Shown piece after piece: positions 37,709 through 45,738 of a DNA stretch of 64,000 bases. Each line of letters opens with the position of its first letter. Positions within the stretch are counted from its first letter, which is position 1. The position numbers and the translations under genes are program-made. The notes under the pieces were generated by a model that saw only the letters and a list, made by a program, of their open reading frames with translations, was not told the origin of the DNA and did no database searches. Origin of the DNA: Nocardioides sp. zg-1228 (GTDB taxonomy: Bacteria; Actinomycetota; Actinomycetes; Propionibacteriales; Nocardioidaceae); assembly GCF_017086465.1 (NCBI RefSeq), contig NZ_CP070961.1:2728001-2792000 (forward strand). Direction: 5' to 3'.

Positions 37709-38821
37709 ATGTCCGCCGAGTCCCTCCCGTTCATCCCGCCCGCCAAGCCGATCGTCGGCGACGACGAGCGCGCGGCCGTGGACCGCGTCATGCGCTCCGG
37801 CATGATCGCCCAGGGCCCCGAGGTCGCCGCGTTCGAGCAGGAGTTCGGCGACACGGTCACCGGCGGGCGCACGTGCGTGGCGGTCAACTCCGGCACCTCC
37901 GCCCTGCACCTGGGTCTGCTCGCCGCCGGCATCGGGCCCGGCGACGAGGTCATCGTCCCGTCCTTCACCTTCGCCGCGACCGCCAACTCGGTCGCCCTCA
38001 CCGGCGCGACCCCGGTCTTCGCCGACGTCGAGCCCGACTACTTCTGCCTCGACGCCGACAGCGTGCGCGCCGCCGTGACCGAGCGCACCGCCGCGATCAT
38101 GCCGGTCCACCTCTACGGCCACCCGGCCGACGTCGACGGCCTGCGCGCCGTCGCCGACGAGCACGGCCTGCGCATGTTCGAGGACGCCGCCCAGGCCCAC
38201 CTCGCCACCTGGCAGGGGGCGCAGGTCGGCACCTTCGGTGACTTCGCGATGTTCAGCCTCTACCCCACGAAGAACATGACCTCGGGCGAGGGCGGCATGG
38301 TCTCGTGCGCCACCGACGAGATCGCCCGGATGGTGCGGCTGCTGCGCAACCAGGGCATGGAGAAGCAGTACGCCAACGAGGTCGTGGGGTTCAACGCGCG
38401 CATGACCGACATCCACGCCGCCATCGGCCGCGTGCAGCTGACGAAGGTCCAGGGCTGGACCAAGGTCCGCCAGGACAACGCCGCCTACCTCGACAGCCAC
38501 CTCGAGGGCGTCGTCGTGCCGCCGGTGGCCGAGGGGGCGACCCACGTCTACCACCAGTACACGATCAAGGTCGACGGCGACGAGCGCGACAGGATCGTCG
38601 CGGCGATGCGCGAGGAGCACCAGGTCGGCTCGGGCGTCTACTACCCGATCCCCAACCACCAGCTCGCGTCCCTGACGACGTACGCCGAGGGTGTCGAGCT
38701 GCCGGTCACGCAGCAGCTCGCGCGCGAGGTCATCTCGCTGCCGGTCCACCCGTCCCTGACGGAGGCCGACCTCGAGCGCATCGTGACCGCGGTCAACACC
38801 ACGGTGCGCGCCGGCGCCTGA
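37709..38821 (+). CDS. DegT/DnrJ/EryC1/StrS-type sugar aminotransferase 2
   Basis: The 370-residue PLP enzyme is only distantly similar to the one at 35790. It carries VNSGTSALHLGLLA (about 55-68), EDAAQAH and the cofactor lysine in YPTKNMTSGEGG (about residue 188), which puts it closer to WbpE/Per-type aminotransferases. It would aminate a 3- or 4-keto sugar nucleotide. It begins 52 bases after the acyltransferase gene and ends at a strong terminator, so it closes this operon. Two aminotransferases suggest either a diamino sugar or two different amino sugars. Confidence 0.9.
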   Translation: MSAESLPFIPPAKPIVGDDERAAVDRVMRSGMIAQGPEVAAFEQEFGDTVTGGRTCVAVNSGTSALHLGLLAAGIGPGDEVIVPSFTFAATANSVALTGATPVFADVEPDYFCLDADSVRAAVTERTAAIMPVHLYGHPADVDGLRAVADEHGLRMFEDAAQAHLATWQGAQVGTFGDFAMFSLYPTKNMTSGEGGMVSCATDEIARMVRLLRNQGMEKQYANEVVGFNARMTDIHAAIGRVQLTKVQGWTKVRQDNAAYLDSHLEGVVVPPVAEGATHVYHQYTIKVDGDERDRIVAAMREEHQVGSGVYYPIPNHQLASLTTYAEGVELPVTQQLAREVISLPVHPSLTEADLERIVTAVNTTVRAGA

Positions 38822-38837
38822 GCGCCCGCCGACGGGT

Positions 38838-38879
38838 CGAGGCCCGGCCGACGTCCTACGAGACGTCGGCCGGGCCTCG
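38838..38879. terminator. Bidirectional terminator, 18-bp perfect stem
   Basis: Complementary arms 38838-38855 and 38862-38879 enclose a six-base loop between two convergent genes (stops at 38821 and 38891). Because the stem is perfectly symmetric it can work on both strands. Confidence 0.88.
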
Positions 38880-38890
38880 TGCGTTGCGGC

Positions 38891-40921
38891 TCAGCCCCGG
38901 TCGCGGAGCTGGTAGACGTACTGGGTGCCGCCGTACCAGGTGAAGGTGCGCAGCGGCTTCGCGCAGCGTGCGGTGATCTCCAGGGTGGAGACGACGTAGC
39001 CCACGTCGAGGTCGCTCTCCGCGAGCCAGCACGGGTGGACGTGTACGACGATCACGTCCGGAGCCGCCTCCTCGACCCACGGCGCGCCACGCTCGCCGTC
39101 GAAGGCGACGTAGAGGTAGCTCGCGCCACGGTTCCAGACGTCCTCGTACTCGTGGTCGGGGTCGATCTTCTCCCACTCCGACACGCGCGGACCGGTGACC
39201 TGGTTGCCCGTGAGGGTCGGGGCGCCGTTGGCGATCAGGAGCGCGTTGGTGGCCATCGAGTTGGTGGCGATGAGGCTGCCGTCGGCCTCCGCCCGGTCGG
39301 CGAGGGCGCGGGCTGCCGCGGCGGCGGGGCTGGTGCGCAGCTCCCCGACCCCGTGGACGAGAGGGTTGGTGTCGGCACCCGCAGCGAGGCAGAGCACGAG
39401 GGTGCCGACGACGGGCCACGTCCGTGCGGGCCATCGGGTGACGGCGTACGCGACCGCGGAGACGGCCAGCACCGCCAGCCACACCTGCCAGGTGGCCAGG
39501 TCGGGCAGGGCACGGCGGGCGTCGGAGGCGCCGTAGGCCGTGACGACGCCCACGGTCGCCGCGGCCGCGACCGCGAGTCGTGTGGTGTCGCCCTTGAGGC
39601 GGGACGCGAGGAGCACCAGCAGCAGGGTGGCCGGGAATCCGACGGTCTGCGCTGCGCGGACCGGCAGCACGGAGCTGAGGAGTGGGATGTGCTCGCCGAG
39701 GGAACCCCAGTCGAACAACGCCCATGCGCTCCAGAGACCGGTCGCCGCGGCCAGCGTGACGATCGCGCCCCGCTGGGCACGGGTGGCCTCGGCCCACGCC
39801 CGGCGCCAGATGACGATCGCCCAGAGGCCGCAGACGAGGAAGCCCGAGGAGATCTCGCTCTGGTTGAGGAGGGTGGGCGCGGCTCCGTCCTCCATCTCGA
39901 AGAGCGCCGGGCCGCCGACCAGCTGGACCGGCGACTGTGCGGCGCCCGTGACGCGGCGCAGCCCGGGGTAGACGGTGTTGAGCTCGGCGGACAGGGCAGC
40001 GGCGTTCTCGATGAGCGTGCCTGCGAGCACGAGCAGCGACACCGCCGCGCCGGCACCGATGGTGAGGAGGGCCTGGCGTCGCGTGACGCGGTCCATCACG
40101 AGGTAGACGCCGGTGGCGATGACGAGGGGCACCCCGAGGGTGAGTGACCACGGCACGTAGTAGGTCACCAGTCGCGCCAGGAGGATGCCGGCGAGACCGG
40201 CCTGCAGCAGCGCCGTCACGCGCTTGCCGGCGACCATCCGGTCTCGCGCCAGCCACAGCACGTAGCTGCCGGCGGCCGCGAAGGCCATGATGCGCACCGG
40301 CATGAACGACCACCACAGCGAGGCCGGGGCGAGGAACACCAGCACCAGGCCGAGCCACGACATCGGGCGCGAGGCTCCCATCCTGCGCAGCAGGGGCGGG
40401 AGGGCGAGCACCAGGAGCAGCCACGGCCACGCACGGAAGGCCGCGAACAGCATCTCGTCGGGCAGGACGGGGCCCAGGCGCAGCAGGTTGCCCTCGTGGA
40501 ACAGCACCGACTCCACCCACTGGCCGGACGAGATCTGGTAGATGAGATCGGGGTCCTGGGAGAGCGACGGCGCCTGGGAGCTGCCGTGGGCCAGGACCGA
40601 GAGATCGATCGGGGCCTGGGTGAGCCACTCGTCGCTACGGATCGGAAGCGAGGTCCCCCACTGCTCCGCGCCGTCCCCCGAGCCGTCGACCGACAGCAGC
40701 CCGAGCGAGGAGGTGCTGAGGCTGCCGAGCACCACGACGGCGTACGCCAGCAGCGGCAGCAGCACCTCGAGGCGATCGGCCCAGCCGCCGAAGATCCGCC
40801 AGGACCGCCATACGGGAGCATGCTCGGATGCCGGCTCCTCCGAGGTCGACTCCCCGGCGGCCGGCTCCCCTTCGGGGACCGTCCGCTCCGGCGACGTGGT
40901 GTCGATGACAGGCCTCCCCAT
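38891..40921 (-). CDS. Large polytopic membrane protein, possible GT-C glycosyltransferase
   Basis: This 676-residue protein has a cytoplasmic acidic N-terminus (about 1-50). About a dozen hydrophobic helices follow (51-530), then a soluble extracytoplasmic C-terminal domain (about 535-676). After the first helix the sequence LPIRSDEWLTQAP gives an Asp-Glu pair in the position of GT-C catalytic acids. Such proteins occur in actinobacterial surface polysaccharide clusters and are often annotated only as conserved membrane proteins. A role in sugar transfer or glycan export is inferred. The ATG at 40921 faces the glycosyltransferase gene at 41049. Confidence 0.6.
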   Translation of the reverse strand: MGRPVIDTTSPERTVPEGEPAAGESTSEEPASEHAPVWRSWRIFGGWADRLEVLLPLLAYAVVVLGSLSTSSLGLLSVDGSGDGAEQWGTSLPIRSDEWLTQAPIDLSVLAHGSSQAPSLSQDPDLIYQISSGQWVESVLFHEGNLLRLGPVLPDEMLFAAFRAWPWLLLVLALPPLLRRMGASRPMSWLGLVLVFLAPASLWWSFMPVRIMAFAAAGSYVLWLARDRMVAGKRVTALLQAGLAGILLARLVTYYVPWSLTLGVPLVIATGVYLVMDRVTRRQALLTIGAGAAVSLLVLAGTLIENAAALSAELNTVYPGLRRVTGAAQSPVQLVGGPALFEMEDGAAPTLLNQSEISSGFLVCGLWAIVIWRRAWAEATRAQRGAIVTLAAATGLWSAWALFDWGSLGEHIPLLSSVLPVRAAQTVGFPATLLLVLLASRLKGDTTRLAVAAAATVGVVTAYGASDARRALPDLATWQVWLAVLAVSAVAYAVTRWPARTWPVVGTLVLCLAAGADTNPLVHGVGELRTSPAAAAARALADRAEADGSLIATNSMATNALLIANGAPTLTGNQVTGPRVSEWEKIDPDHEYEDVWNRGASYLYVAFDGERGAPWVEEAAPDVIVVHVHPCWLAESDLDVGYVVSTLEITARCAKPLRTFTWYGGTQYVYQLRDRG

Positions 40922-40979
40922 GACTGGATCCGAGCGGCGGTCAGGCTACTCCATGCACGCGGGGCGAGCCGCGGCCGGA

Positions 40980-41010
40980 TTGGGAGGAGGCCGCTGGCCA
41001 TCGCTATGGT
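40980..41010 (+). promoter_or_regulatory. Candidate promoter of the glycosyltransferase-epimerase operon
   Basis: TTGGGA (40980-40985) and TATGGT (41005-41010) with a 19-base spacer lie in the 127-bp divergent region. The leader before the GTG at 41049 would be about 32 bases. Confidence 0.4.
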
Positions 41011-41048
41011 GAACCGGTTTGTCAGCGCAGAACTGAACGGGGTCATAC

Positions 41049-42302
41049 GTGCGCATCGTCGTGGTCAACAACTTCTACCCGCCGCGGGTCGGAGGCAGCG
41101 CCCACCTGAGTGACGCCCTGGCGCGCGGCTACGCCGCCCGGGGCCACGAGGTCCTCGTCGTGACGGCGGCCTACCAGGACGCGCCCGCGGAGGAGTGGCG
41201 CGACGGTGTGCGGGTGGTGCGGTTCCCGGCCTTCGTGCTGCCCGAGAGCCGTCTGGCGGTCTCGTTCGACATCTCGTTCGCGACCCGGCCCTCGCTGCGC
41301 CGCAGGCTGGCCGCGCTGCTCGACGACTTCCAGCCCGACGTGATCCACCAGCACGGCCAGTTCATGGACCTCACCTGGGCCACCGGCGCTTACGCGCGCC
41401 GACGCGACATCCCGGTGCTGCTGAGCATCCACACGCGGCTCGAGAACCCCGCGGCCGCCTACCGGCACGCCTTCCGCTTCCTCGACGCCACCCTCGTGGC
41501 CACCCGCCTGCGCCGTTTCAAGCCCTCGCTCGTGGTGATGGACTCCTACATGGACGAGTACATCAAGGAGCGCTACCGCGGCCGCTACCGCGACCTGGTC
41601 GCCATTCCCGTCGGCGTCGACCCGGACTGGGTCCGCTCGGGCGACGCGGTCCGCGGGCGCGAGCTCGCCGGCGTGGGCCCGGACGCGCCCATCATCCTCT
41701 CGGTCGGGCACGTCATCCCGGTACGCGACCGGCTCGGCCTCGTCGAGGCGATGCCGGCAGTGCTCGCCAAGCACCCGGACGCCCGGCTCGTCGTGGTCGG
41801 CCGGGTCTACTACGACCTGTTCCAGAAGCGCGCGGAGGAGCTCGGCGTGGCCCATGCCGTGCACAGCCTCGGCGCCGTCCCCAAGTCCGACGTGCCCCAC
41901 CTGCTGGCCGCGGCCACGGTCGAGAGCCACGAGCAGGGCCTGGGCCTCGGCACCGCCACGCTCGAGTCGATGGCCGCTGGCACGCCCGTCGTGGCGTGGG
42001 GCCGCATCGACAACTTCCCGGGCGTGCCCATGGTCGACGGGGACGACATCTTCATGTGCGACCCCGGCGACGTCGAGGGTCTGGCCGAGCGCATCGTGCT
42101 GGCACTGGACGACCCGGCCGCGACCCGCCAGGTGGGCGCCAGCGCCAAGACGATCGTCGACCAGCACTTCGCCCTCAACCGGGTGCTCGACCGGCACCTC
42201 GAGGTGCTGACCGAGCTGGCGGCGCCCCCGGAGCCGCAGCCCGCCGCCGACCCCCCGCTGACCACCCCGATCACACGACCCACGAGGAGAACCATCAGAT
42301 GA
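41049..42302 (+). CDS. GT4-family glycosyltransferase
   Basis: The 417-residue enzyme has the GT-B fold: an N-terminal acceptor domain with NNFYPPRVGGSAHL and VIHQHGQF, and a C-terminal nucleotide-sugar domain with ILSVGHVIPVRDRLGLVEAM and the E-x7-E-like segment SHEQGLGLGTATLESMAAGTPVV. It adds a sugar from an NDP donor to a lipid-linked intermediate on the inner membrane face. The start is the GTG at 41049. Its stop overlaps the epimerase ATG (ATGA). The last 30 residues or so are proline-rich and probably disordered. Confidence 0.9.
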   Translation: MRIVVVNNFYPPRVGGSAHLSDALARGYAARGHEVLVVTAAYQDAPAEEWRDGVRVVRFPAFVLPESRLAVSFDISFATRPSLRRRLAALLDDFQPDVIHQHGQFMDLTWATGAYARRRDIPVLLSIHTRLENPAAAYRHAFRFLDATLVATRLRRFKPSLVVMDSYMDEYIKERYRGRYRDLVAIPVGVDPDWVRSGDAVRGRELAGVGPDAPIILSVGHVIPVRDRLGLVEAMPAVLAKHPDARLVVVGRVYYDLFQKRAEELGVAHAVHSLGAVPKSDVPHLLAAATVESHEQGLGLGTATLESMAAGTPVVAWGRIDNFPGVPMVDGDDIFMCDPGDVEGLAERIVLALDDPAATRQVGASAKTIVDQHFALNRVLDRHLEVLTELAAPPEPQPAADPPLTTPITRPTRRTIR

Positions 42303-43222
42303 GCTCGAAGGAGACCGTCTTCTTCACCGGCGGTGCCGGCTTCATCGGCCTGCACGTCGTACCCATGCTGCTCGAGAAGGACTACAAGGTCCGCATCTTC
42401 GACAACATGTTCCGCGGCGACCGCGAGGCCGTGGCAGCGCTCGGCGACGACGTCGAGCTCATCGACCAGGACGTGCGCTACGGCGGCGCCGTGCACGCGG
42501 CGATGAAGGGCTGCTCGAAGGTCATCCACGCGGCCGCGGTGTCGATCAACAAGAGCCAGGCCGACCCGTACGAGTCCATGGACATCAACATGATCGGCAA
42601 CCACAACGTGTTCGCCGCCGCGGCCGACCACGGTGTCGACCGCCTGGTCTACTGCTCGTCCGCGTCGGTCTACGGCGACCCCGAGCGCCTGCCGATGCAC
42701 GAGGACGACAAGCTCCTCCCCATCACGCCCTACTGCATCGCCAAGCGCGCCGGCGAGGACCTGCTCGGCTACTACAACCGGCGCGCCGGGCTGTCCTGGG
42801 TCGCGCTGCGGTTCTTCAACGTCTACGGACCGGGCCAGAAGACGACCGCCTACTACACCTCGGTCATCAACCACTTCGTCAACCGGATCAAGAACGGGGA
42901 GCCGCCGGTCATCGACGGCAAGGGCGAGCAGTCGATGGACTTCATCCACGTCCACGACATCGCGCGCTCCGTCGTCCTCGCGCTCGAGTCGGAGCAGTCC
43001 AACGTGCCGGTCAACATCGGCACCGGCATCGACACCTCGATCGCCGACCTGGCCGGCATCCTCATCGACGCCGTCGGCGCCGACGTGGAGCCGCAGTTCA
43101 ACCCCCGCGACGTGCTCGTCAGCCGCCGTGCGGCCGACACCACCCGGGCCAAGGAGATCCTCGGCTTCGAGCCGACGATCGACGTGCGCACCGGCATGAC
43201 CGAGCTCATCCGCGGTCAGTGA
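42299..43222 (+). CDS. NAD-dependent epimerase/dehydratase (extended SDR, NDP-sugar)
   Basis: The 307-residue protein has the NAD-binding TGGAGFIG at about 10-17, the catalytic Ser region YCSSASVYG and the Tyr-x3-Lys pair in YCIAKRAGE. It ends with the usual substrate-domain FNPRDVLVSRRAADTTRAKEILG. It most resembles UDP-glucose/UDP-GlcNAc 4-epimerases. It is translationally coupled to the upstream glycosyltransferase and followed after seven bases by an acyltransferase gene, so the three probably supply and transfer one modified sugar. Confidence 0.9.
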   Translation: MSSKETVFFTGGAGFIGLHVVPMLLEKDYKVRIFDNMFRGDREAVAALGDDVELIDQDVRYGGAVHAAMKGCSKVIHAAAVSINKSQADPYESMDINMIGNHNVFAAAADHGVDRLVYCSSASVYGDPERLPMHEDDKLLPITPYCIAKRAGEDLLGYYNRRAGLSWVALRFFNVYGPGQKTTAYYTSVINHFVNRIKNGEPPVIDGKGEQSMDFIHVHDIARSVVLALESEQSNVPVNIGTGIDTSIADLAGILIDAVGADVEPQFNPRDVLVSRRAADTTRAKEILGFEPTIDVRTGMTELIRGQ

Positions 43223-43229
43223 GCGAGCG

Positions 43230-43667
43230 GTGAGCGCGTCCTTCCCGCCCAACCCGTGGAACGAGCACGCGTGGGTGGTCGGCGAGCCGACGGTCGGTGA
43301 GGGCACCTGGATCGGTGCCTTCACGATGATCGACGGCTCGGGCGGGCTCACCATCGGCCGGGGGTGCGACATCTCCTCCGGCGTGCACATCTACACCCAC
43401 TCCTCGGCGAAGCGGTGCGTCTCCGGCCGCCGCTTCGCCGAGGTGGAGCGTCGCCCGGTCGCCATCGGCGACCACGTGTTCATCGGGGCCAACGCCGTCA
43501 TCAACATGGGTGTCACGATCGGCGACGAGGCCGTCGTCGGCGCAGGCGCCGTGGTCACTGCCGACGTCCCGGCGCGCGCCATCGTGGGCGGCGTACCGGC
43601 GCGCCAGATCGGCCGGGTCGACCTGACCGACCCGACCGACCCCGGTTTCGTCGTCAGCGGGTCCTGA
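43230..43667 (+). CDS. Hexapeptide-repeat acyltransferase (WbbJ/Maa type)
   Basis: The 145-residue protein forms a short left-handed beta-helix, with GEGTWIGAFTMIDGSGGLTIGRGC, the HIYTHSS segment whose histidine is probably catalytic, and VFIGANAVINMGVTIGDEAVVGAGAVVTADVP. This is typical of O- or N-acetyltransferases that use acetyl-CoA on sugars. It starts at the GTG at 43230 and ends 14 bases inside the 3' end of the convergent Gfo/Idh/MocA gene. It is the shortest member of the cluster but complete. Confidence 0.85.
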   Translation: MSASFPPNPWNEHAWVVGEPTVGEGTWIGAFTMIDGSGGLTIGRGCDISSGVHIYTHSSAKRCVSGRRFAEVERRPVAIGDHVFIGANAVINMGVTIGDEAVVGAGAVVTADVPARAIVGGVPARQIGRVDLTDPTDPGFVVSGS

Positions 43668-44607
43668 GGACCTCGTCCACCACGCGGTGCGCCGGCAGGA
43701 TGCTGGCGCGCTCGGCGTCGGCGTCGACCGACCCCTCGACGAGGTCGACGAAGTGGTCGAGCTGCGAGACGAGCGGCTCCGCGCCGCCGATCTCGGGGAC
43801 CTCGATCTCGGTGAACTGGCGGAAGCCGACGAACGCGTCGTCGCCCTCGATGCTCGAGTGCCGGTAGCTGGTCAGTCCGCGGCGGAGCAGGTCGATCTCG
43901 ATCATCCGGTCGAGCTCCTGGATGACCATCGAGCGCACCTTGACCTGACCGAGCCTGCTCGCGGACACCGAGGCGATGCCGCCGCCGGAGAACCGGACGC
44001 CCGCCTCGACGATGTCCTCCGCGCCGGCGACGCTCTGCGGGTGGAACTGCCCGACCTTGACGTCGAACGACTCCGGGTGCTCACCGCCGAAGGCACGGAC
44101 GACGAGGTCCACGTCGTGCACCAGCAGGTCCCACGCGACGCCCGTCTTGATGCGAGGGGCGTACGGCGAGTGGCGCTGGGCCCGGACGTAGAGCGGGGCC
44201 TCGACCATCTTCATGGCCGTCATGACCGCCGGGTTGAAACGCTCGAGGAAGCCGCACATCAGCGGTGTGCCGGCGGCCGCGGAGGCGTCGACGAGCTCCT
44301 GCGACTCCTCCAGCGAGGGGCACAGCGGCTTCTCCACCAGCAGGGGGAGGCCGGCGTCGATGACCTGTGCCGCGAGCTCGCGGTGGGCCTCGGTCGCGGC
44401 CGCGATGACGACCGCGTCGTAGGTTCCGATCCCGTCGAGGTCGGCCTGCCACGCGGAGTCGTACTGGTCGGCGACGGCACGGCCGCTCTCCTCGTGCGGG
44501 TCGATCACAGCAGCCAGCGCGGTCCTCGGACCCGTGGCGATGACACGTGCATGGTTGCGGCCCATGGACCCGGATCCGATGAGTGCGATACGCAATGGTT
44601 CAGCCAT
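43654..44607 (-). CDS. Gfo/Idh/MocA-family dehydrogenase, probable NDP-sugar 3-dehydrogenase
   Basis: The 317-residue oxidoreductase has a Rossmann motif GSGSMGRNHA (11-20), the conserved EKP in LVEKPL (about 94-99) and the catalytic-site DLLVHDVDLV (about 167-176) where His and Asp are expected. Relatives such as GnnA and WbpB/WlbA oxidise the 3-hydroxyl of UDP-GlcNAc or its uronic acid before transamination. With two aminotransferases and an LpxA-like enzyme in the cluster, this is the most economical reading. The ATG at 44607 follows a TATGGT hexamer by six bases, so the mRNA is probably leaderless. Confidence 0.82.
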   Translation of the reverse strand: MAEPLRIALIGSGSMGRNHARVIATGPRTALAAVIDPHEESGRAVADQYDSAWQADLDGIGTYDAVVIAAATEAHRELAAQVIDAGLPLLVEKPLCPSLEESQELVDASAAAGTPLMCGFLERFNPAVMTAMKMVEAPLYVRAQRHSPYAPRIKTGVAWDLLVHDVDLVVRAFGGEHPESFDVKVGQFHPQSVAGAEDIVEAGVRFSGGGIASVSASRLGQVKVRSMVIQELDRMIEIDLLRRGLTSYRHSSIEGDDAFVGFRQFTEIEVPEIGGAEPLVSQLDHFVDLVEGSVDADAERASILPAHRVVDEVLRTR

Positions 44608-44613
44608 GGCGGC

Positions 44614-44642
44614 ACCATATCGACGCGGCGCGTTTTGGTCGC
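44614..44642 (-). promoter_or_regulatory. Leaderless promoter of the Gfo/Idh/MocA gene
   Basis: GCGACC (44642-44637) and TATGGT (44619-44614) are 17 bases apart on the minus strand, and the -10 ends six bases before the ATG. There is no ribosome site between them. Confidence 0.5.
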
Positions 44643-44752
44643 ATCGCGCCCCGGTGCGGCAAGATGGCTGTCCGGACGCCGCTTGCGGCGTCGTCTCACC
44701 AGGTGCCGCTCCCGGCGGCCACCCGACGAAGGGATCCGTCACGTCCTCCGAA

Positions 44753-45736
44753 GTGCAGCCCGCGCACACCACGCGCGGCCGGCTCATCCACTGGGCGCGC
44801 ATCCTCCTCGTCGTCGCCGTCGTGCTGGCCGCCGGCTACGCACTCTGGTCCAACCACGAGGTGGTGCAGGAGACCCTCGCCGAGCTCTCGTGGCGCGACT
44901 GGCTCCCCTCGTTCGTGGCCCTGCCCGTCGCGATCCTGCTCTCGACGCTCAGCTGGCAGCTGCTCGTCGACGAGCTCGGCGAGCCCATCGGCGTGGCGCG
45001 CGGCGCCCAGATCTTCCTCGTGGGCCAGCTCGGCAAGTACCTCCCGGGCTCGGTGTGGGCCTACGTCCTGCAGATCGAGCTCGGTCGCCGCGCCGGTCTG
45101 GCCCGCGCCCGCATCTTCACCGCCACCCTCTTCTCCCTCGCCGTGGCCGTCGTCGCCGCGCTGCTGGCGGGCTCCCTCGTGCTGCCCGGCTTCGTCCGCG
45201 ACTACGAGGCGCTGCGCGGCCTGGTGTGGCTCTACCTCCTGCTTCCTGTCGGGCTGGTGTGCCTGCACCCCGCGATCCTCCAGCGGGTCGTCTCCATCGG
45301 CTTCAAGGTGCTGCGCCGCCCCCAGCCCGACCACCCGGTGCGGATGCGCGCGGTCGCCCTCTCCCTCCTCGCGGCCGTGGCGTCCTACGGGTTCTTCGGC
45401 CTGCACCTGTGGTTGCTCGTCCGGGGCGTGTCGAACGTCGACGGCAACGCCGCGTTCCTGCTCGTGTGCATCGGCACGATGGCCATCGCGATGATCTCGG
45501 GCCTCTTCTTCTTCCTGCTGCCCTCCGGCGCCGGCGTGCGCGAGCTGATCATCGTCACCGCCCTGGCGCCCACCATCGGCTCGGGCGAGGCCATCGCCCT
45601 CGCGGCGGTGTCCCGGGTGCTCATCGTGGTCGCCGACCTGCTCACCGCGGCCTCGGCCGCCGGCCTCGGGTGGTGGGAGCGGCGCCACTTCGGCCCGACC
45701 CCGCACGACCCGGGCGTCGACGACGACGAGGCCTGA
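44753..45736 (+). CDS. Lysylphosphatidylglycerol synthase TM-type (UPF0104) membrane protein
   Basis: The protein of about 327 residues has some eight membrane helices. It shows the family's LGQLGKYLPGSVWAYVLQ segment near residue 93 and the LLPSGAGVRELI segment near residue 260. UPF0104/LPG_synthase_TM proteins are flippase-like membrane proteins often found in surface glycan clusters. The start is uncertain. I chose the GTG at 44753, shortly before the first helix; an in-frame GTG at 44654 would add a poor 33-residue leader. Its last base is two bases from the stop of the convergent oxidase gene. A polyprenyl-glycan transport role is a guess. Confidence 0.75.
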   Translation: MQPAHTTRGRLIHWARILLVVAVVLAAGYALWSNHEVVQETLAELSWRDWLPSFVALPVAILLSTLSWQLLVDELGEPIGVARGAQIFLVGQLGKYLPGSVWAYVLQIELGRRAGLARARIFTATLFSLAVAVVAALLAGSLVLPGFVRDYEALRGLVWLYLLLPVGLVCLHPAILQRVVSIGFKVLRRPQPDHPVRMRAVALSLLAAVASYGFFGLHLWLLVRGVSNVDGNAAFLLVCIGTMAIAMISGLFFFLLPSGAGVRELIIVTALAPTIGSGEAIALAAVSRVLIVVADLLTAASAAGLGWWERRHFGPTPHDPGVDDDEA

Positions 45737-45738
45737 GC

